Source: Streptacidiphilus jeojiense
GTDB taxonomy: Bacteria > Actinomycetota > Actinomycetes > Streptomycetales > Streptomycetaceae
DNA: 64,000 nucleotides
Direction: 5' to 3'
Assembly (NCBI RefSeq): GCF_000719095.1
Contig: NZ_JOEH01000024.1
Span: 62,001-126,000 of the forward strand
Shown: positions 46,615 through 59,339 of the stretch, one piece after another
Layout of the letters: every line of letters starts with the position of its first letter
Position numbering within the stretch: position 1 is the stretch's first letter
Notes under the pieces: generated by a model
What the model was told of the DNA's origin: nothing
What the model saw: the letters and a program-made list of their open reading frames with translations, nothing else
Database searches by the model: none
Made by a program: the position numbers and the translations under genes

Positions 46615-48510
46615 GTGGACAATCTCATCCCCGTACTGGTTGGGCTACCCCTGGCCGGAGCCGCCGTGCTCCTGCTGGGCGGTCGCCGCCTGGACCGCTT
46701 CGGCCACTGGCTGGGCGTCCTCGCCTCCACCGCCTCCTTCGGCGTGGGGCTCGCCCTGTTCTTCGACATGCTGAGCCGCTCGACCGCGCAGCGCCCGGCC
46801 TTCGACCACCTGTTCACCTGGGTGCCGGTCGAGGGCTTCCAGGCCCAGATCGGCTTCCAACTCGACCAGCTCTCGGTCGTGTTCGTGCTGCTGATCACCG
46901 GCGTCGGCTCGCTGATCCATCTCTACTCGGTCGGCTACATGGCGCACGACGAGCGCCGCCGCCGCTTCTTCGGCTACCTCAACCTCTTCCTGGCGGCCAT
47001 GCTGCTGCTGGTCCTCGCCGACAACTACCTGCTGCTGTACGTCGGCTGGGAGGGCGTGGGCCTGGCCTCGTACCTGCTGATCGGCTTCTGGCAGCACAAG
47101 CCCAGCGCGGCCACCGCCGCCAAGAAGGCGTTCCTGGTCAACCGGGTCGGCGACATCGGCCTCTCGATCGCGATCATGCTGATGTTCAGCACCTTCGGGA
47201 CCTTCGCCTTCGGTCCGGTCTTCGGCGCGGCCCACACCGCCTCGCAGGGGACGCTGACCGGCATCGGCCTGATGCTGCTGCTGGCCGCCTGCGGCAAGTC
47301 GGCCCAGGTGCCGCTGCAGTCCTGGCTCGGTGACGCGATGGAGGGCCCGACCCCGGTCTCGGCCCTGATCCACGCCGCCACCATGGTCACCGCCGGCGTC
47401 TACCTGATCACCCGCTCCAGCGCCATCTTCAACCTCGCCCCGACCGCCCAGCTGGCGACGGTGTGCGTGGGCGCGGTGACGCTGCTCTTCGGTGCCATCG
47501 TCGGTTGCGCCAAGGACGACATCAAGAAGGCCCTGGCCGGATCGACGATGTCGCAGATCGGCTACATGGTGATGGCGGCCGGCCTCGGCCCGATCGGCTA
47601 TGTCTTCGCGATCATGCACCTGGTCACCCACGGCTTCTTCAAGGCCGGGCTGTTCCTCGGTGCCGGCTCGGTGATGCACGGCATGAACGACGAGGTCGAC
47701 ATGCGCAAGTACGGCGGTCTGCGCAGCTACATGCCGCTGACCTTCGTCACCTTCGGCCTCGGCTACCTCGCCATCATCGGCTTCCCGGGCCTGTCGGGCT
47801 TCTTCTCCAAGGACAAGATCATCGAGGCGGCCTTCGCCCACGGCGGCACCGAGGGCTGGATCCTCGGCTGCGCCGCCCTGGTCGGCGCCGCGGTCACCGC
47901 GTTCTACATGACCCGGGTGATGCTGATGACCTTCTTCGGCGAGAAGCGCTGGCAGCCCGACGCCGAGGGGCACGAGCCGCACCCGCACGAGTCGCCGAAG
48001 ACCATGGGCATCCCGATGGTGGTGCTGTCCATCGGCTCGGTCGGCGCCGGCGCCCTGTTCGCCTGGAACAGCTCCTTCGTCAACTGGCTGACCCCGGTCA
48101 CCGGCCACGAGGAGGGCCACTCCCCGCTGAGCAGCTGGACCGTCTCCGGCGTCACCTTCGCGGTGATCGCCCTCGGCGTGCTGGTCTCCTGGCTGATGTA
48201 CGGACGGCAGCCGGTCCCGGCCACCCCGCCGGTCGGCTCGCTGCTCACCCGGGCGGCCCGCCGCGATCTGCTGCAGGACGACTTCAACCACGTCGTGCTG
48301 GTCGGCGGCGGCACGCACCTCACCCGCTTCCTGGTCTATCTGGACGCCAAGGGCTTCGACGGCGTGGTCAACGGCATCGCCGCCGCCGTCGGCGGGACCT
48401 CGGGCCGGATGCGCAAGCTGCAGAACGGCTACGTCCGCTCCTACGCGCTGTCGATGTTCGGCGGTGCGCTGGTGCTGGTCGCCACCACTCTCCTGATGAG
48501 GGCCGTATGA
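46615..48510 (+). CDS. nuoL: NADH-quinone oxidoreductase subunit L
   Basis: This is a 631-aa antiporter-like proton-pumping subunit. The family core includes [18 protein letters not shown] with the conserved glutamate, the lysine-containing [45 protein letters not shown], and the C-terminal lateral helix region. The start is GTG (VDNLIPV). Length matches the family. ATGA overlap with nuoM. Confidence 0.96.
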   Translation: MDNLIPVLVGLPLAGAAVLLLGGRRLDRFGHWLGVLASTASFGVGLALFFDMLSRSTAQRPAFDHLFTWVPVEGFQAQIGFQLDQLSVVFVLLITGVGSLIHLYSVGYMAHDERRRRFFGYLNLFLAAMLLLVLADNYLLLYVGWEGVGLASYLLIGFWQHKPSAATAAKKAFLVNRVGDIGLSIAIMLMFSTFGTFAFGPVFGAAHTASQGTLTGIGLMLLLAACGKSAQVPLQSWLGDAMEGPTPVSALIHAATMVTAGVYLITRSSAIFNLAPTAQLATVCVGAVTLLFGAIVGCAKDDIKKALAGSTMSQIGYMVMAAGLGPIGYVFAIMHLVTHGFFKAGLFLGAGSVMHGMNDEVDMRKYGGLRSYMPLTFVTFGLGYLAIIGFPGLSGFFSKDKIIEAAFAHGGTEGWILGCAALVGAAVTAFYMTRVMLMTFFGEKRWQPDAEGHEPHPHESPKTMGIPMVVLSIGSVGAGALFAWNSSFVNWLTPVTGHEEGHSPLSSWTVSGVTFAVIALGVLVSWLMYGRQPVPATPPVGSLLTRAARRDLLQDDFNHVVLVGGGTHLTRFLVYLDAKGFDGVVNGIAAAVGGTSGRMRKLQNGYVRSYALSMFGGALVLVATTLLMRAV

Positions 48511-50159
48511 GTTCCTTTCCTCTCCTCACGGTCGCCGCCGCGCTCCCGGCGGTCGGCGCGGTCCTCACCGCCGCGCTGCCCGCCGCGACCTCGGCCAAGC
48601 GACGGGACGTCAACAAGGTTCTGCCGCTGGGGGTCTCGGTCCTCACACTGGTGCTGGCGGCCATCGTCGCGATCCGCTTCAAGCCGGGCGGCGCGCGCTA
48701 CCAGATGACCGAGTACCATTCCTGGATCTCGGACTTCGGCATCGGCTACAGCCTCGGCGTGGACGGCATCGCGGTCGTCCTGATCCTGCTGACCGCCGTC
48801 CTGGTCCCGGTGGTGATGCTGGCCTCCTGGCACGACGCCGACCCGGTCGCCAACGACGCCGGCACCTTCGAGCGCAACCGCCGCACCCAGGGCTTCTTCG
48901 CGCTGATCCTGGCGGTGGAGGCGATGGTGGTGCTCTCCTTCGAGGCCACCGACGTCTTCCTGTTCTACGTCTTCTTTGAAGCCATGCTGATCCCGATGTA
49001 CTTCCTCATCGGCGGCTTCGGCGACCGCACCGTGGGCGAGGACGCTCGCCAGCGCTCCTACGCGGCGGTCAAGTTCCTGCTCTACAACTTGCTCGGCGGC
49101 CTGATCATGCTGGCCGCGGTGATCGGCCTCTACGTCATCACCGCCAAGCAGGGCATCGGCACCGACGGCCACGGCACCTTCGACCTCGGCACCATCACCC
49201 AGGCGCTGGCCTCCGGGAAGCTGCACTTCTCCCCGGTCGCCGAGAAGGCGCTGTTCCTGGGCTTCATGTTCGCCTTCGCGGTGAAGGCCCCGCTGTGGCC
49301 GCTGCACACCTGGCTGCCCAACGCCATGGGCGAGGCCACCCCCGGCGTCGCCGTGCTGATCACCGCGGTGGTCGACAAGGTCGGCACCTACGCGATGCTG
49401 CGCTTCTGCCTGCAGCTCTTCCCGGACGCCTCCAAGACCTTCGGGCCGGCGATCCTGGTGCTCTCGCTGATCGGGATCATCTACGGGGCGCTGCTGGCGG
49501 TGGGTCAGAAGGACATCAAGCGGCTGATCGCCTACGCCTCGATCTCGCACTTCGGCTTCATCATCATGGGCATCTTCGCGATGACCAGCCAGGGCCAGGC
49601 CGGGGCGACCCTCTACATGGTCAACCACGGCATCTCCACCGCCGCCCTGCTGCTGGTGGCGGGCTTCCTGATGTCCCGTCGGGGCAGCAGGCTGATCGCC
49701 GACTACGGCGGCGTGCAGAAGGTCGCCCCGGTGCTGGCCGGGACGTTCATGATCGGCGGACTGGCCACCCTCTCGCTGCCCGGGCTGGCGCCCTTCGTCA
49801 GCGAGTTCCTGGTCCTGGTCGGCACCTTCACCCGGTACCCGGCCATCGGGATCATCGCCACCATCGGCATCGTCCTGGCCGCGCTCTACGTGCTGGTGCT
49901 CTACCAGCGCACCATGACCGGGCCGGTCAAGCCCGAGGTGGCCGGCTTCCGCGATCTGCACGCCCGCGAGCTGGTGGTGGTCACCCCGCTGATCGCGCTG
50001 CTGCTGTTCCTCGGCGTGTACCCCCGGCCGATCGCCGACATCGTCAACCCGGCGGTGCGGGACACCATGTCGGACGTGCACCGCACCGACCCCGCGCCCG
50101 CGCACCCGATCACGGCTGCCCAGGTGGCAGCCGCCAACAGCCAGGGAGGTGGCCAGTGA
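48507..50159 (+). CDS. nuoM: NADH-quinone oxidoreductase subunit M
   Basis: This is a 550-aa antiporter-like proton-pumping subunit with about 14 spans. [18 protein letters not shown] contains the conserved glutamate, [22 protein letters not shown] the signature loop, and [18 protein letters not shown] follows. The C-terminal tail is short and polar. It overlaps nuoN by 4 bases (GTGA). Confidence 0.96.
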   Translation: MSSFPLLTVAAALPAVGAVLTAALPAATSAKRRDVNKVLPLGVSVLTLVLAAIVAIRFKPGGARYQMTEYHSWISDFGIGYSLGVDGIAVVLILLTAVLVPVVMLASWHDADPVANDAGTFERNRRTQGFFALILAVEAMVVLSFEATDVFLFYVFFEAMLIPMYFLIGGFGDRTVGEDARQRSYAAVKFLLYNLLGGLIMLAAVIGLYVITAKQGIGTDGHGTFDLGTITQALASGKLHFSPVAEKALFLGFMFAFAVKAPLWPLHTWLPNAMGEATPGVAVLITAVVDKVGTYAMLRFCLQLFPDASKTFGPAILVLSLIGIIYGALLAVGQKDIKRLIAYASISHFGFIIMGIFAMTSQGQAGATLYMVNHGISTAALLLVAGFLMSRRGSRLIADYGGVQKVAPVLAGTFMIGGLATLSLPGLAPFVSEFLVLVGTFTRYPAIGIIATIGIVLAALYVLVLYQRTMTGPVKPEVAGFRDLHARELVVVTPLIALLLFLGVYPRPIADIVNPAVRDTMSDVHRTDPAPAHPITAAQVAAANSQGGGQ

Positions 50160-51811
50160 GCGCGCCCATCGCCGTCCACAGCCTGTGGACAGTGGCCGCG
50201 TCGTCCACGACGCAGACCATCCCGACGCCGCACATCGAGTACGCCCAGCTCTCGCCGATGCTGGTGGTCTTCGGCGCGGCGGCGCTCGGCATCCTCGCCG
50301 AGGCGTTCCTGCCCCGCCGCAACCGCTACTGGGCCCAGGTCGGCATCGCCATGGCCGGGCTGATCGGCGCCTTCGTCGCCATCGTGGTGCTGGCCGCCAA
50401 GGGCTACGCCGGCGCCAACGCGCACTTGGCCGCGATGGGCGCGGTCGCTGTCGACGGACCGTCACTGTTCCTGCAGGGCACCATCGCCCTGGTCGCCATC
50501 GTCGCGGTGCTGGGTTTCGCCGAACGCCATCTGGAGCCCCGCAGCTCCACCGGCGCCCCGGTGGACGCCTTCGCACCGCAGGCGGCGACCGTCCCCGGCA
50601 GCGACGCGGAGAAGTCCGCCGCCCGCTCCGGCTTCGCCACCACCGAGGTGTTCCCGCTCACCATGTTCGCCGTCGGCGGGATGCTGCTCTTCCCGGCCGC
50701 CAGCGACCTGCTGACCATGTTCGTGGCGCTGGAGGTCTTCTCGCTCCCGCTCTACCTGCTCTGCGCCCTGGCCCGGCGCCGGCGGCTGCTCTCGCAGGAG
50801 GCGGCGGTCAAGTACTTCCTGCTCGGCGCCTTCTCCTCGGCCTTCTTCCTGTTCGGCCTGGCGCTGATCTACGGATACGCGGGCACCGTCTCGCTCGGCG
50901 GCATCGCCGACGTGGTCTCCGGTACGGCCACGCCGACCCCGGCGCTGGCCAACACCACCGCCAATGACGCGCTGCTGCTGATCGGCCTGGCCATGCTGGG
51001 CGTCGGCCTGCTGTTCAAGGTCGGCGCGGTCCCCTTCCACGCCTGGACCCCGGACGTCTACCAGGGCGCCCCCACCCCGGTCACCGGCTTCATGGCCGCC
51101 GCCACCAAGGTCGCCGCCTTCGGCGCACTGCTGCGACTGCTCTACGCGGCCTTCCCCGGGGTCACCTGGGACTGGCGCCCGGTGCTCTGGGGTGTGGCGA
51201 TCCTCACCATGGTGGTCGGCGCGATCATCGCGGTCACCCAGACCGATGTGAAGCGGCTGCTCGCCTACTCCTCGATCGCCCACGCCGGATTCATCCTCAC
51301 CGGCGTGATCGCGATGAACAAGGCGGGCGTGTCGGCGGTGCTGTTCTACCTCGGCGCCTACTCCTTCGTGACCCTCGGCGCCTTCGCGGTGGTCACCCTG
51401 GTCCGCGACGCCGGCGGCGAGGCCACCCACCTCTCCCGCTGGGCCGGTCTGGGGCGGCGCTCGCCGCTGGTGGCGGCCACCTTCGCGCTCTTCCTGCTCG
51501 CCTTCGCCGGTATCCCGCTGACCAGTGGTTTCGCCGGGAAGTTCGCCGTCTTCCAGGCGGCGGCGAGCAGCGGGGCGACCCCGTTGGTGATCGTCGGTGT
51601 GCTGTCCTCGGCGGTGGCGGCGTTCTTCTACATCCGGGTGATCGTGCTGATGTTCTTCTCCGACCCCCGCCCGGACGGGCCCACGGTCGCCGTCCCCAGC
51701 GCCTTCACGGCGACCGCGATCGCCCTGGGCGTCCTGGTCACCCTGGGGCTGGGGATCCTGCCGCAGTACTTCCTGCACCTGGCCGACCAGGCCTCCGTCT
51801 TCGTCCGCTGA
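50156..51811 (+). CDS. nuoN: NADH-quinone oxidoreductase subunit N
   Basis: This is a 551-aa antiporter-like subunit, the last gene of the nuo operon. Signatures include MFVALEVFSLPLYLLCAL (conserved glutamate), GLLFKVGAVPFHAWTPDVYQGAPTPV and TQTDVKRLLAYSSIAHAGF. A long extracytoplasmic insert at about residues 115-160 (AFAPQAATVPGSDAEK) is not in E. coli. A strong terminator follows 17 bases after the stop. Confidence 0.96.
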   Translation: MSAPIAVHSLWTVAASSTTQTIPTPHIEYAQLSPMLVVFGAAALGILAEAFLPRRNRYWAQVGIAMAGLIGAFVAIVVLAAKGYAGANAHLAAMGAVAVDGPSLFLQGTIALVAIVAVLGFAERHLEPRSSTGAPVDAFAPQAATVPGSDAEKSAARSGFATTEVFPLTMFAVGGMLLFPAASDLLTMFVALEVFSLPLYLLCALARRRRLLSQEAAVKYFLLGAFSSAFFLFGLALIYGYAGTVSLGGIADVVSGTATPTPALANTTANDALLLIGLAMLGVGLLFKVGAVPFHAWTPDVYQGAPTPVTGFMAAATKVAAFGALLRLLYAAFPGVTWDWRPVLWGVAILTMVVGAIIAVTQTDVKRLLAYSSIAHAGFILTGVIAMNKAGVSAVLFYLGAYSFVTLGAFAVVTLVRDAGGEATHLSRWAGLGRRSPLVAATFALFLLAFAGIPLTSGFAGKFAVFQAAASSGATPLVIVGVLSSAVAAFFYIRVIVLMFFSDPRPDGPTVAVPSAFTATAIALGVLVTLGLGILPQYFLHLADQASVFVR

Positions 51812-51828
51812 CATCCGCAACGCGCCGT

Positions 51829-51867
51829 CCGGCCGGGCCCTCCGCTCCCCGCGGAGGGCCCGGCCGG
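51829..51867 (+). terminator. nuo operon terminator
   Basis: A perfect 17-bp stem (51829-51845 with 51851-51867) encloses a TCCCC loop, one of the strongest hairpins in the window. Confidence 0.85.
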
Positions 51868-52027
51868 GGCACGTGTCCCGGCGGCCGCTCGTTGATCGGA
51901 GCGCAAGCCAGGCACAGAGATCCTCTTCGGACCGGATACGCTGCACACCATGGGCGCGGCGGGCTCGATGGAGACGTCGTGTGATGAGAATCGACATATG
52001 GACCGACCAGCGACAGGAGAGTTCCCG

Positions 52028-53053
52028 GTGACCGTCGTGGGGCCCTTCGGGCTGAGCGTGCAGAACCAGGCACTGGAAGCAGACGTCCAGATCGGACTCG
52101 CCGCCGTCGAGCAGGCGCTCGCGGAGGCCACCAAGAGCGACGTGCCGTTCATCACAGTCACCGCGCAGCACCTCAAGGAGGCCGGCGGCAAGCGCCTCCG
52201 TCCCCTGCTGGTGCTGCTCGCCGCGCAGTTCGGCGATCCCAACGCGCCCGGCGTGGTCCCCTCCGCCGTGGTGGTGGAGCTGACCCACCTGGCCACCCTC
52301 TACCACGACGACGTCATGGACGAGGCGGTGATGCGGCGCGGCACGCCCAGTGCCAACGCCCGCTGGGACAACTCGGTCGCCATCCTCACCGGCGACTTCC
52401 TGTTCTCCCGCGCCTCCAAGATCCTCGCCGACCTCGGCCCGGAGGCGGTCCGGGTCCAGGCCGACGCGTTCGAGCGGCTGGTCACCGGCCAGATCCTGGA
52501 GACCGCAGGACCCCGCCCCGAGGACGACCCGGTCCAGCACTACCTGGACGTGATCTCCGGCAAGACCGGCTCGCTGATCGCGGTCTCCGGCCACCTGGGC
52601 GCGCTGATGGCGGGCGCGGACGAGGCCGTGGTGAACATCGTCACCCAGTACGGCGAACGCATCGGTACCGCGTTCCAGATCGCCGACGACCTGCTGGACA
52701 TCACCAGCGACAGCCACGAGTCCGGCAAGACCCCCGGCACGGACCTGCGCGAGGGCGTGCCGACCCTCCCCGAACTGCTGCTGCGCGCGGCGGCGCCGGA
52801 CCCCTCGGTCCCCGGTGACCTGCGGCTGCGCGAACTGCTTGACGCCGGCTTCCCCGCCGACGACCCGGCCGCGGACGAGCGCCACGCGGAGGCGCTCACG
52901 CTCTTCCGGAGCCACCCGGCGCTGGCGCGGGCCCGCGAGGACACGCTGCGGTACTCCGAGGAGGCCCGCGGACTGCTGGCACCCCTGCCCGACTGCCCGG
53001 CCAAGTCGGCCCTGGAGGGGCTCTGCGACGTCGTCGCGCTGCGTACGATGTGA
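52028..53053 (+). CDS. Polyprenyl diphosphate synthase
   Basis: This 341-aa all-trans prenyl chain elongase contains both aspartate motifs: DDVMD at residues 94-98 and DDLLD at 220-224. The substrate-binding KRLRP segment sits near residue 56. It probably makes the long isoprenoid side chain for menaquinone, since it lies next to nuo and near mqn/menG genes, but chain length cannot be read from the sequence with confidence. The GTG at 52028 (TVVGPFGLSV) has AGGAGA about 8 bases upstream and matches the streptomycete start; a longer frame from 51950 lacks homology. Confidence 0.9.
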   Translation: MTVVGPFGLSVQNQALEADVQIGLAAVEQALAEATKSDVPFITVTAQHLKEAGGKRLRPLLVLLAAQFGDPNAPGVVPSAVVVELTHLATLYHDDVMDEAVMRRGTPSANARWDNSVAILTGDFLFSRASKILADLGPEAVRVQADAFERLVTGQILETAGPRPEDDPVQHYLDVISGKTGSLIAVSGHLGALMAGADEAVVNIVTQYGERIGTAFQIADDLLDITSDSHESGKTPGTDLREGVPTLPELLLRAAAPDPSVPGDLRLRELLDAGFPADDPAADERHAEALTLFRSHPALARAREDTLRYSEEARGLLAPLPDCPAKSALEGLCDVVALRTM

Positions 53054-53168
53054 CCGGTCGGGTGCGGGCCAGTTGCACACGTCAGGGGCGCGGGGAACTG
53101 CGCGAACAGCAAGCCGGCACCTCCCGCACCCGCGCGACAGACCAGAGCCCAGAACGGGGGAGCGCACT

Positions 53169-53831
53169 GTGCTGCAAGTGGTGATCGCCGAGGATTCGGT
53201 TCTGCTGCGGGAGGGTCTGACCAGACTCCTCGCCGACAGAGGGCTTGAGGTCGTCGGCGGGGTCGGCGACGGGGAGGAACTGCTCGCCCTGATCGACACC
53301 CTCGCGGCAGCGAACACCCTGCCGGACGTGGTGGTCGCCGACGTGCGGATGCCCCCCACCCACACCGACGAGGGCGTCAGGGCCTGCGTGGAGCTGCGCA
53401 GGCGGCATCCCGGGGTGGGGACGCTGGTGCTCTCACAGTACGTCGAGGAGCGCTACGCCTCCGAGCTGCTGGCCGGCTCCACCCGCGGGGTGGGCTACCT
53501 GCTCAAGGACCGGGTCGCCGACGTCCGCGAGTTCACCGAGGCGGTGGTGCGGGTCGCCGAGGGCGGCACCGCGCTGGACCCGGAGGTGGTGGCGCAGCTG
53601 CTCGGCCGCAGCCGCAGGCACGACGTGCTGGACGCGCTGACGCCCCGTGAGCGCGAGGTGCTGGGGCTGATGGCGGAGGGGCGGACCAACAGCGCCATCG
53701 CCAAGCAACTGGTGGTGTCCGACGGCGCGGTGGAGAAGCACGTCAGCAACATCTTCATGAAGCTGGGGCTGACCCAGAGCTCGGACGACCACCGCAGGGT
53801 GCTGGCGGTGCTCACGCACCTCAACTCCTGA
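53169..53831 (+). CDS. Response regulator, NarL/LuxR (FixJ) type
   Basis: This 220-aa protein has a receiver domain at residues 1-125, with the acidic pair in IAEDSVLLREG, the phospho-acceptor aspartate in VVVADVRMPP (about residue 58) and the conserved lysine in YLLKDRV. A LuxR-type helix-turn-helix follows at about 150-210: LTPREREVLGLMAEGRTNSAIA, then VEKHVSNIFMKLGL. The start is GTG preceded by GGGGGAG. No sensor kinase gene adjoins, so its partner and targets are unknown. Confidence 0.92.
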   Translation: MLQVVIAEDSVLLREGLTRLLADRGLEVVGGVGDGEELLALIDTLAAANTLPDVVVADVRMPPTHTDEGVRACVELRRRHPGVGTLVLSQYVEERYASELLAGSTRGVGYLLKDRVADVREFTEAVVRVAEGGTALDPEVVAQLLGRSRRHDVLDALTPREREVLGLMAEGRTNSAIAKQLVVSDGAVEKHVSNIFMKLGLTQSSDDHRRVLAVLTHLNS

Positions 53832-54010
53832 ACAACTCCTAAACCTCGGGAACCTGTCTCCTGCACCACATCTGATGGATAGTCAGATAAGCTGTCGGGC
53901 AAGGTCAGAGGGATGTCGCGGGCTTGCCGCACGGCGGTCGGCCACCGGCATAGGATGCCAGGCAGGGCACCGGTCAACACGGTGCCGGGGCGTCTAGGGA
54001 GGCCAGTCCG

Positions 54011-55947
<1,937 letters not shown>

Positions 55948-55951
<4 letters not shown>

Positions 55952-57012
55952 GCACGGAAACGCACGCCTTCCCCTCGCTGGGCCTGGTCCCCAAGGCCGC
56001 CGCCCCGCAGAGCATGAAGGACTTCAAGTCCGACCAGGAGGTGCGCTGGTGCCCCGGCTGCGGGGACTACGCGATCCTGGCCGCGGTCCAGTCGTTCCTG
56101 CCGGAGCTCGGGCTGGCCCGGGAGAACATCGTCTTCGTCTCCGGCATCGGCTGCTCCTCGCGCTTCCCGTACTACCTCAACACCTACGGGATGCACTCCA
56201 TCCACGGCCGCGCGCCGGCCATCGCCACCGGGCTGGCGGCCTCCCGTCCGGACCTGTCGGTCTGGGTGGTGACCGGCGACGGCGACGCGCTGTCGATCGG
56301 CGGCAACCACCTGATCCACGCCCTGCGCCGCAACGTCAACCTCAAGATCCTGCTGTTCAACAACCGGATCTACGGTCTGACCAAGGGGCAGTACAGCCCC
56401 ACCAGCGAGGTCGGGAAGATCACCAAGTCAACCCCGATGGGCTCCCTGGACGCGCCGTTCAACCCGCTGTCGCTGGCCGTCGGCGCCGAGGCGAGCTTCG
56501 TCGCCCGGACCATCGACTCGGACCGCAAGCACCTGCAGTCGGTGCTGCGCGCCGCCGCCGAGCACCAGGGCACCGCCCTGGTGGAGATCTACCAGAACTG
56601 CAACATCTTCAACGACGGCGCCTTCGACGCCCTCAAGGAGCCGGCCACCCGGGACCAGGCGCTGATCCGGCTGGAGCACGGGCAGCCGATCCGCTTCGGC
56701 TCCGACAACGGCATGGGCGTCTTCCGGGACCCGGCCACCGGTGACCTCACCACCGCCGCCGTCACCGCGGACAACGCCGACCGGGTGCTGGTCCACGACG
56801 CCCACGCGGACAGCCCCACCACCGCCTTCGCGCTCACCCGGCTGGCCGCCCAGGACACCCTGCACAACACCCCGATCGGGGTGCTGCGCAGCGTCCAGCG
56901 CCCGGTCTACGACACCCAGATGCTGACCCAGCTGGACCAGGCGGTGGCCCAGCGCGGCCGCGGCGACCTCGGCGCCCTGCTGACCGGATCCGACACCTGG
57001 ACGGTCGACTGA
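55948..57012 (+). CDS. korB: 2-oxoacid:ferredoxin oxidoreductase, beta subunit
   Basis: This 354-aa subunit binds thiamine diphosphate and one [4Fe-4S] cluster. The cluster ligands begin in RWCPGCGDYAIL and continue with GIGCSSR and, later, QNCNIFND. The ThDP-Mg motif is GDGDALSIGGNHLIHALRRN with NNRIYGLTKGQ. Together with KorA it forms the enzyme; the choice of 2-oxoglutarate over pyruvate follows the usual actinobacterial annotation and is not proven by sequence. GTGA overlap with korA. Confidence 0.94.
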
Positions 57013-57034
57013 GGTCCCGAAGAGCAGCGCCACC

Positions 57035-57065
57035 GTGATCCCCCCGAGCCTCTCGGGGGGATCAC
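57035..57065 (+). terminator. korAB terminator
   Basis: GTGATCCCCCCGAG (57035-57048) and CTCGGGGGGATCAC (57052-57065) pair perfectly over 14 bp around a CCT loop. Confidence 0.85.
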
Positions 57066-57191
57066 GCGTTAGAGAGTCGCTAAGATCCGCAACGAATCCT
57101 TAACGGTGGGTATTTATGTCCTGTTTGTCCGTTTGCCTAGGGGTATGCATGGCAGCGGACAACAGCAGCACTCTCCGATCGGAACCCCGCC

Positions 57192-59267
57192 ATGGACAGC
57201 CGCACCAGTGTGAGCAGCCCCGCACCCGCTCCCGCGGACGGGCCGCCGTCGCCGCCGCCGTCCGTGGCCCCGCCGGCGGCACCGTCGGCGCTCCCGGTGC
57301 TGCCGGAGAGCCTGGGCTACCGGGTGAAGAAAGGTTTGCTCGGCAAGCCCCTGGTCACCGAGCAGCTCTCCCACGAGAAGCTGTCCAACCCGGTCGCCCT
57401 CGGCGTCCTGGCCTCGGACTGCATATCGTCCTCGGCGTACGGCTCCGAGGCGATGCTCACCATCCTGATCCCGGTGATCGGCGTCGCCGCCTTCACCCTG
57501 CTGCTGCCGGTGACCCTGGCGATCCTCTGCGTGCTGACCCTGCTCACGCTCTCCTACCGGGACGTGGTCATGGCCTACACCCGGGCCGGCGGCTCCTACG
57601 TGGTGGCCCGGGAGAACTTCGGCCCCAACGTCGCCCAGGTCGCCGCGGTGGCGCTGCTGATCGACTACATCGTCACGGTCGCGGTGCAGACCGCGGCCGG
57701 CACCACCGCGCTGCTGTCGCTGGTGCACCTGCTCGGCGGTGACGCCTACAACTGGGTCGACAACTACCAGTTGCTGATCTCGGTCTGCATCGTGCTGCTG
57801 CTCTGCTGGGGCAATCTGCGCGGCATCCGCGAGGCGGGCAAGGCCTTCGCGCTGCCGGCCTACCTGTTCATGGCCGGGATGGGGCTGCTGTTCGTGGTGG
57901 CCGGCATCCGGCTGCTCTCCGGCGACCTGCCCAAGGCCGACGTGCACGCCCACGGCGCGCTGGGGCTGGGCCTGGACGGCAACCACAGCAGCCTGCTGAT
58001 GGGCGCCTCGGTCTTCCTGGTGCTCAAGGCCTTCGCCAACGGAGGCACCTCGCTGACCGGTCTGGAGGCCATCTCCAACGGCGTCAGCGCGTTCCGCAAC
58101 CCGCAGGGCCCCAACGCCCGGAAGACCCTGGTGGCGATGTCGCTCACGCTGGGGATCCTGGTCCTCGGGGTCTCCGGGCTGGCCTACCTGACCCACTCCA
58201 TCCCGTTCAGCAGCGGCAACCCCAGCGTGCTGTCCCAGGAGGCCGACCTGGTCTTCGGCAGCACCTGGATCGGCCAGGCCGCACTGGTCTTCCTGCAGCT
58301 GGCGACCGCGCTGATCCTCTACACCGGCGCCAACACCTCCTTCAACGGCTTCCCCTTCCTGGCCAGCTTCGTCGCCGAGGACTCCTTCCTGCCGCGCCAG
58401 CTCACCCGTCGCGGCCACCGGCTGGCGTTCTCCTCCGGCATCCTCACCCTCACCGGCGTCTCGCTGGCGCTGCTGATCGGCACCGACGCCAAGCTGGACA
58501 AGCTGCTCGGCCTCTATGCGATCGGCGTCTTCACCGGCTTCTTCATGGCCGGCACCGGCCTGGTGAAGCACCACTGGACCCGCCGCGAGCGCGGCCGCAC
58601 CGCCAAGCTGATCATCAACGCGCTGGCCGCGGCGGCCTCCATCACCATCGTCGCGATCTTCGCGATCACCAAGTTCACCGAGGGCGCCTGGATGGTGGTC
58701 GTGCTCTTCCCGATCGGCGTGTTCTCGCTGATCCGGGTGAACCGCCGCTACCGCGAGGAGGCCGAGGCGCTGGCCGCCGCGCCGGCCGACACCACCGCCC
58801 CGCGCCACCGCCGGCAGCTGATGTACATCCTGGTGGACCGGGTCGACCTGGCCGCGCTCAAGGCCATCGCCTACGCCCGCTCGCTGCGGCCGCAGGAGAT
58901 CAGGGCCATCCACTTCATGATCGACAGCCGGGAGGCGGAGAAGCTGGCGGCGCAGTGGGCCGAGGCCGAGGTCGGCGACCTGCCGCTGGAGATCGTCCAG
59001 TGCCCGGACCGCCGGATCACCCGGGCGCTGCTGGAGCTGATCACCCGCAACACCGCGGACCGGAAGAGCCAGATCACCCTGCTGATCCCGGAGCGCAACT
59101 ACTCGCCGGTCCTCGGCCGGCTGCTGCACCGCCGCACCGCCGACCACATCGCCCGCGCGGTCGGCAAGCTGCCCAACGTGGTGGCCACGATCGTCCCGTT
59201 CGACGTCATCCTGCCGGACCACCCGAGCCGCGCCGAGGCCGAGGCTGACAGCACCGTCACCGTTTAA
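57192..59267 (+). CDS. APC-superfamily permease, KimA-like
   Basis: This 691-aa transporter has a Pro-rich cytoplasmic head (about 35 residues), twelve or so spans and a C-terminal cytosolic domain of about 170 residues that resembles a USP-type fold. Segments such as LASDCISSSAYGSEAML, LKAFANGGTSLTGLEAISNGV and TRAGGSYVVARENFG align by eye with Bacillus KimA, a proton-coupled potassium importer controlled by cyclic di-AMP. Potassium uptake is therefore the best guess, though related proteins are annotated simply as amino acid permeases. The 126-base upstream gap has no ydaO-type riboswitch that I can see. Confidence 0.75.
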   Translation: MDSRTSVSSPAPAPADGPPSPPPSVAPPAAPSALPVLPESLGYRVKKGLLGKPLVTEQLSHEKLSNPVALGVLASDCISSSAYGSEAMLTILIPVIGVAAFTLLLPVTLAILCVLTLLTLSYRDVVMAYTRAGGSYVVARENFGPNVAQVAAVALLIDYIVTVAVQTAAGTTALLSLVHLLGGDAYNWVDNYQLLISVCIVLLLCWGNLRGIREAGKAFALPAYLFMAGMGLLFVVAGIRLLSGDLPKADVHAHGALGLGLDGNHSSLLMGASVFLVLKAFANGGTSLTGLEAISNGVSAFRNPQGPNARKTLVAMSLTLGILVLGVSGLAYLTHSIPFSSGNPSVLSQEADLVFGSTWIGQAALVFLQLATALILYTGANTSFNGFPFLASFVAEDSFLPRQLTRRGHRLAFSSGILTLTGVSLALLIGTDAKLDKLLGLYAIGVFTGFFMAGTGLVKHHWTRRERGRTAKLIINALAAAASITIVAIFAITKFTEGAWMVVVLFPIGVFSLIRVNRRYREEAEALAAAPADTTAPRHRRQLMYILVDRVDLAALKAIAYARSLRPQEIRAIHFMIDSREAEKLAAQWAEAEVGDLPLEIVQCPDRRITRALLELITRNTADRKSQITLLIPERNYSPVLGRLLHRRTADHIARAVGKLPNVVATIVPFDVILPDHPSRAEAEADSTVTV

Positions 59268-59339
59268 CGGACATGACATCCCACCCCTCCGCCCTCTACC
59301 TTCCTCAGAAGGGACGAGCGGTCGGAAGGGGCGGGCGGC

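Noticed and set aside
50462..53365. 967-codon open frame on the minus strand across nuoN and the prenyl synthase
   Set aside because: It crosses several recognised plus-strand genes and the nuo terminator and has no recognisable domain.
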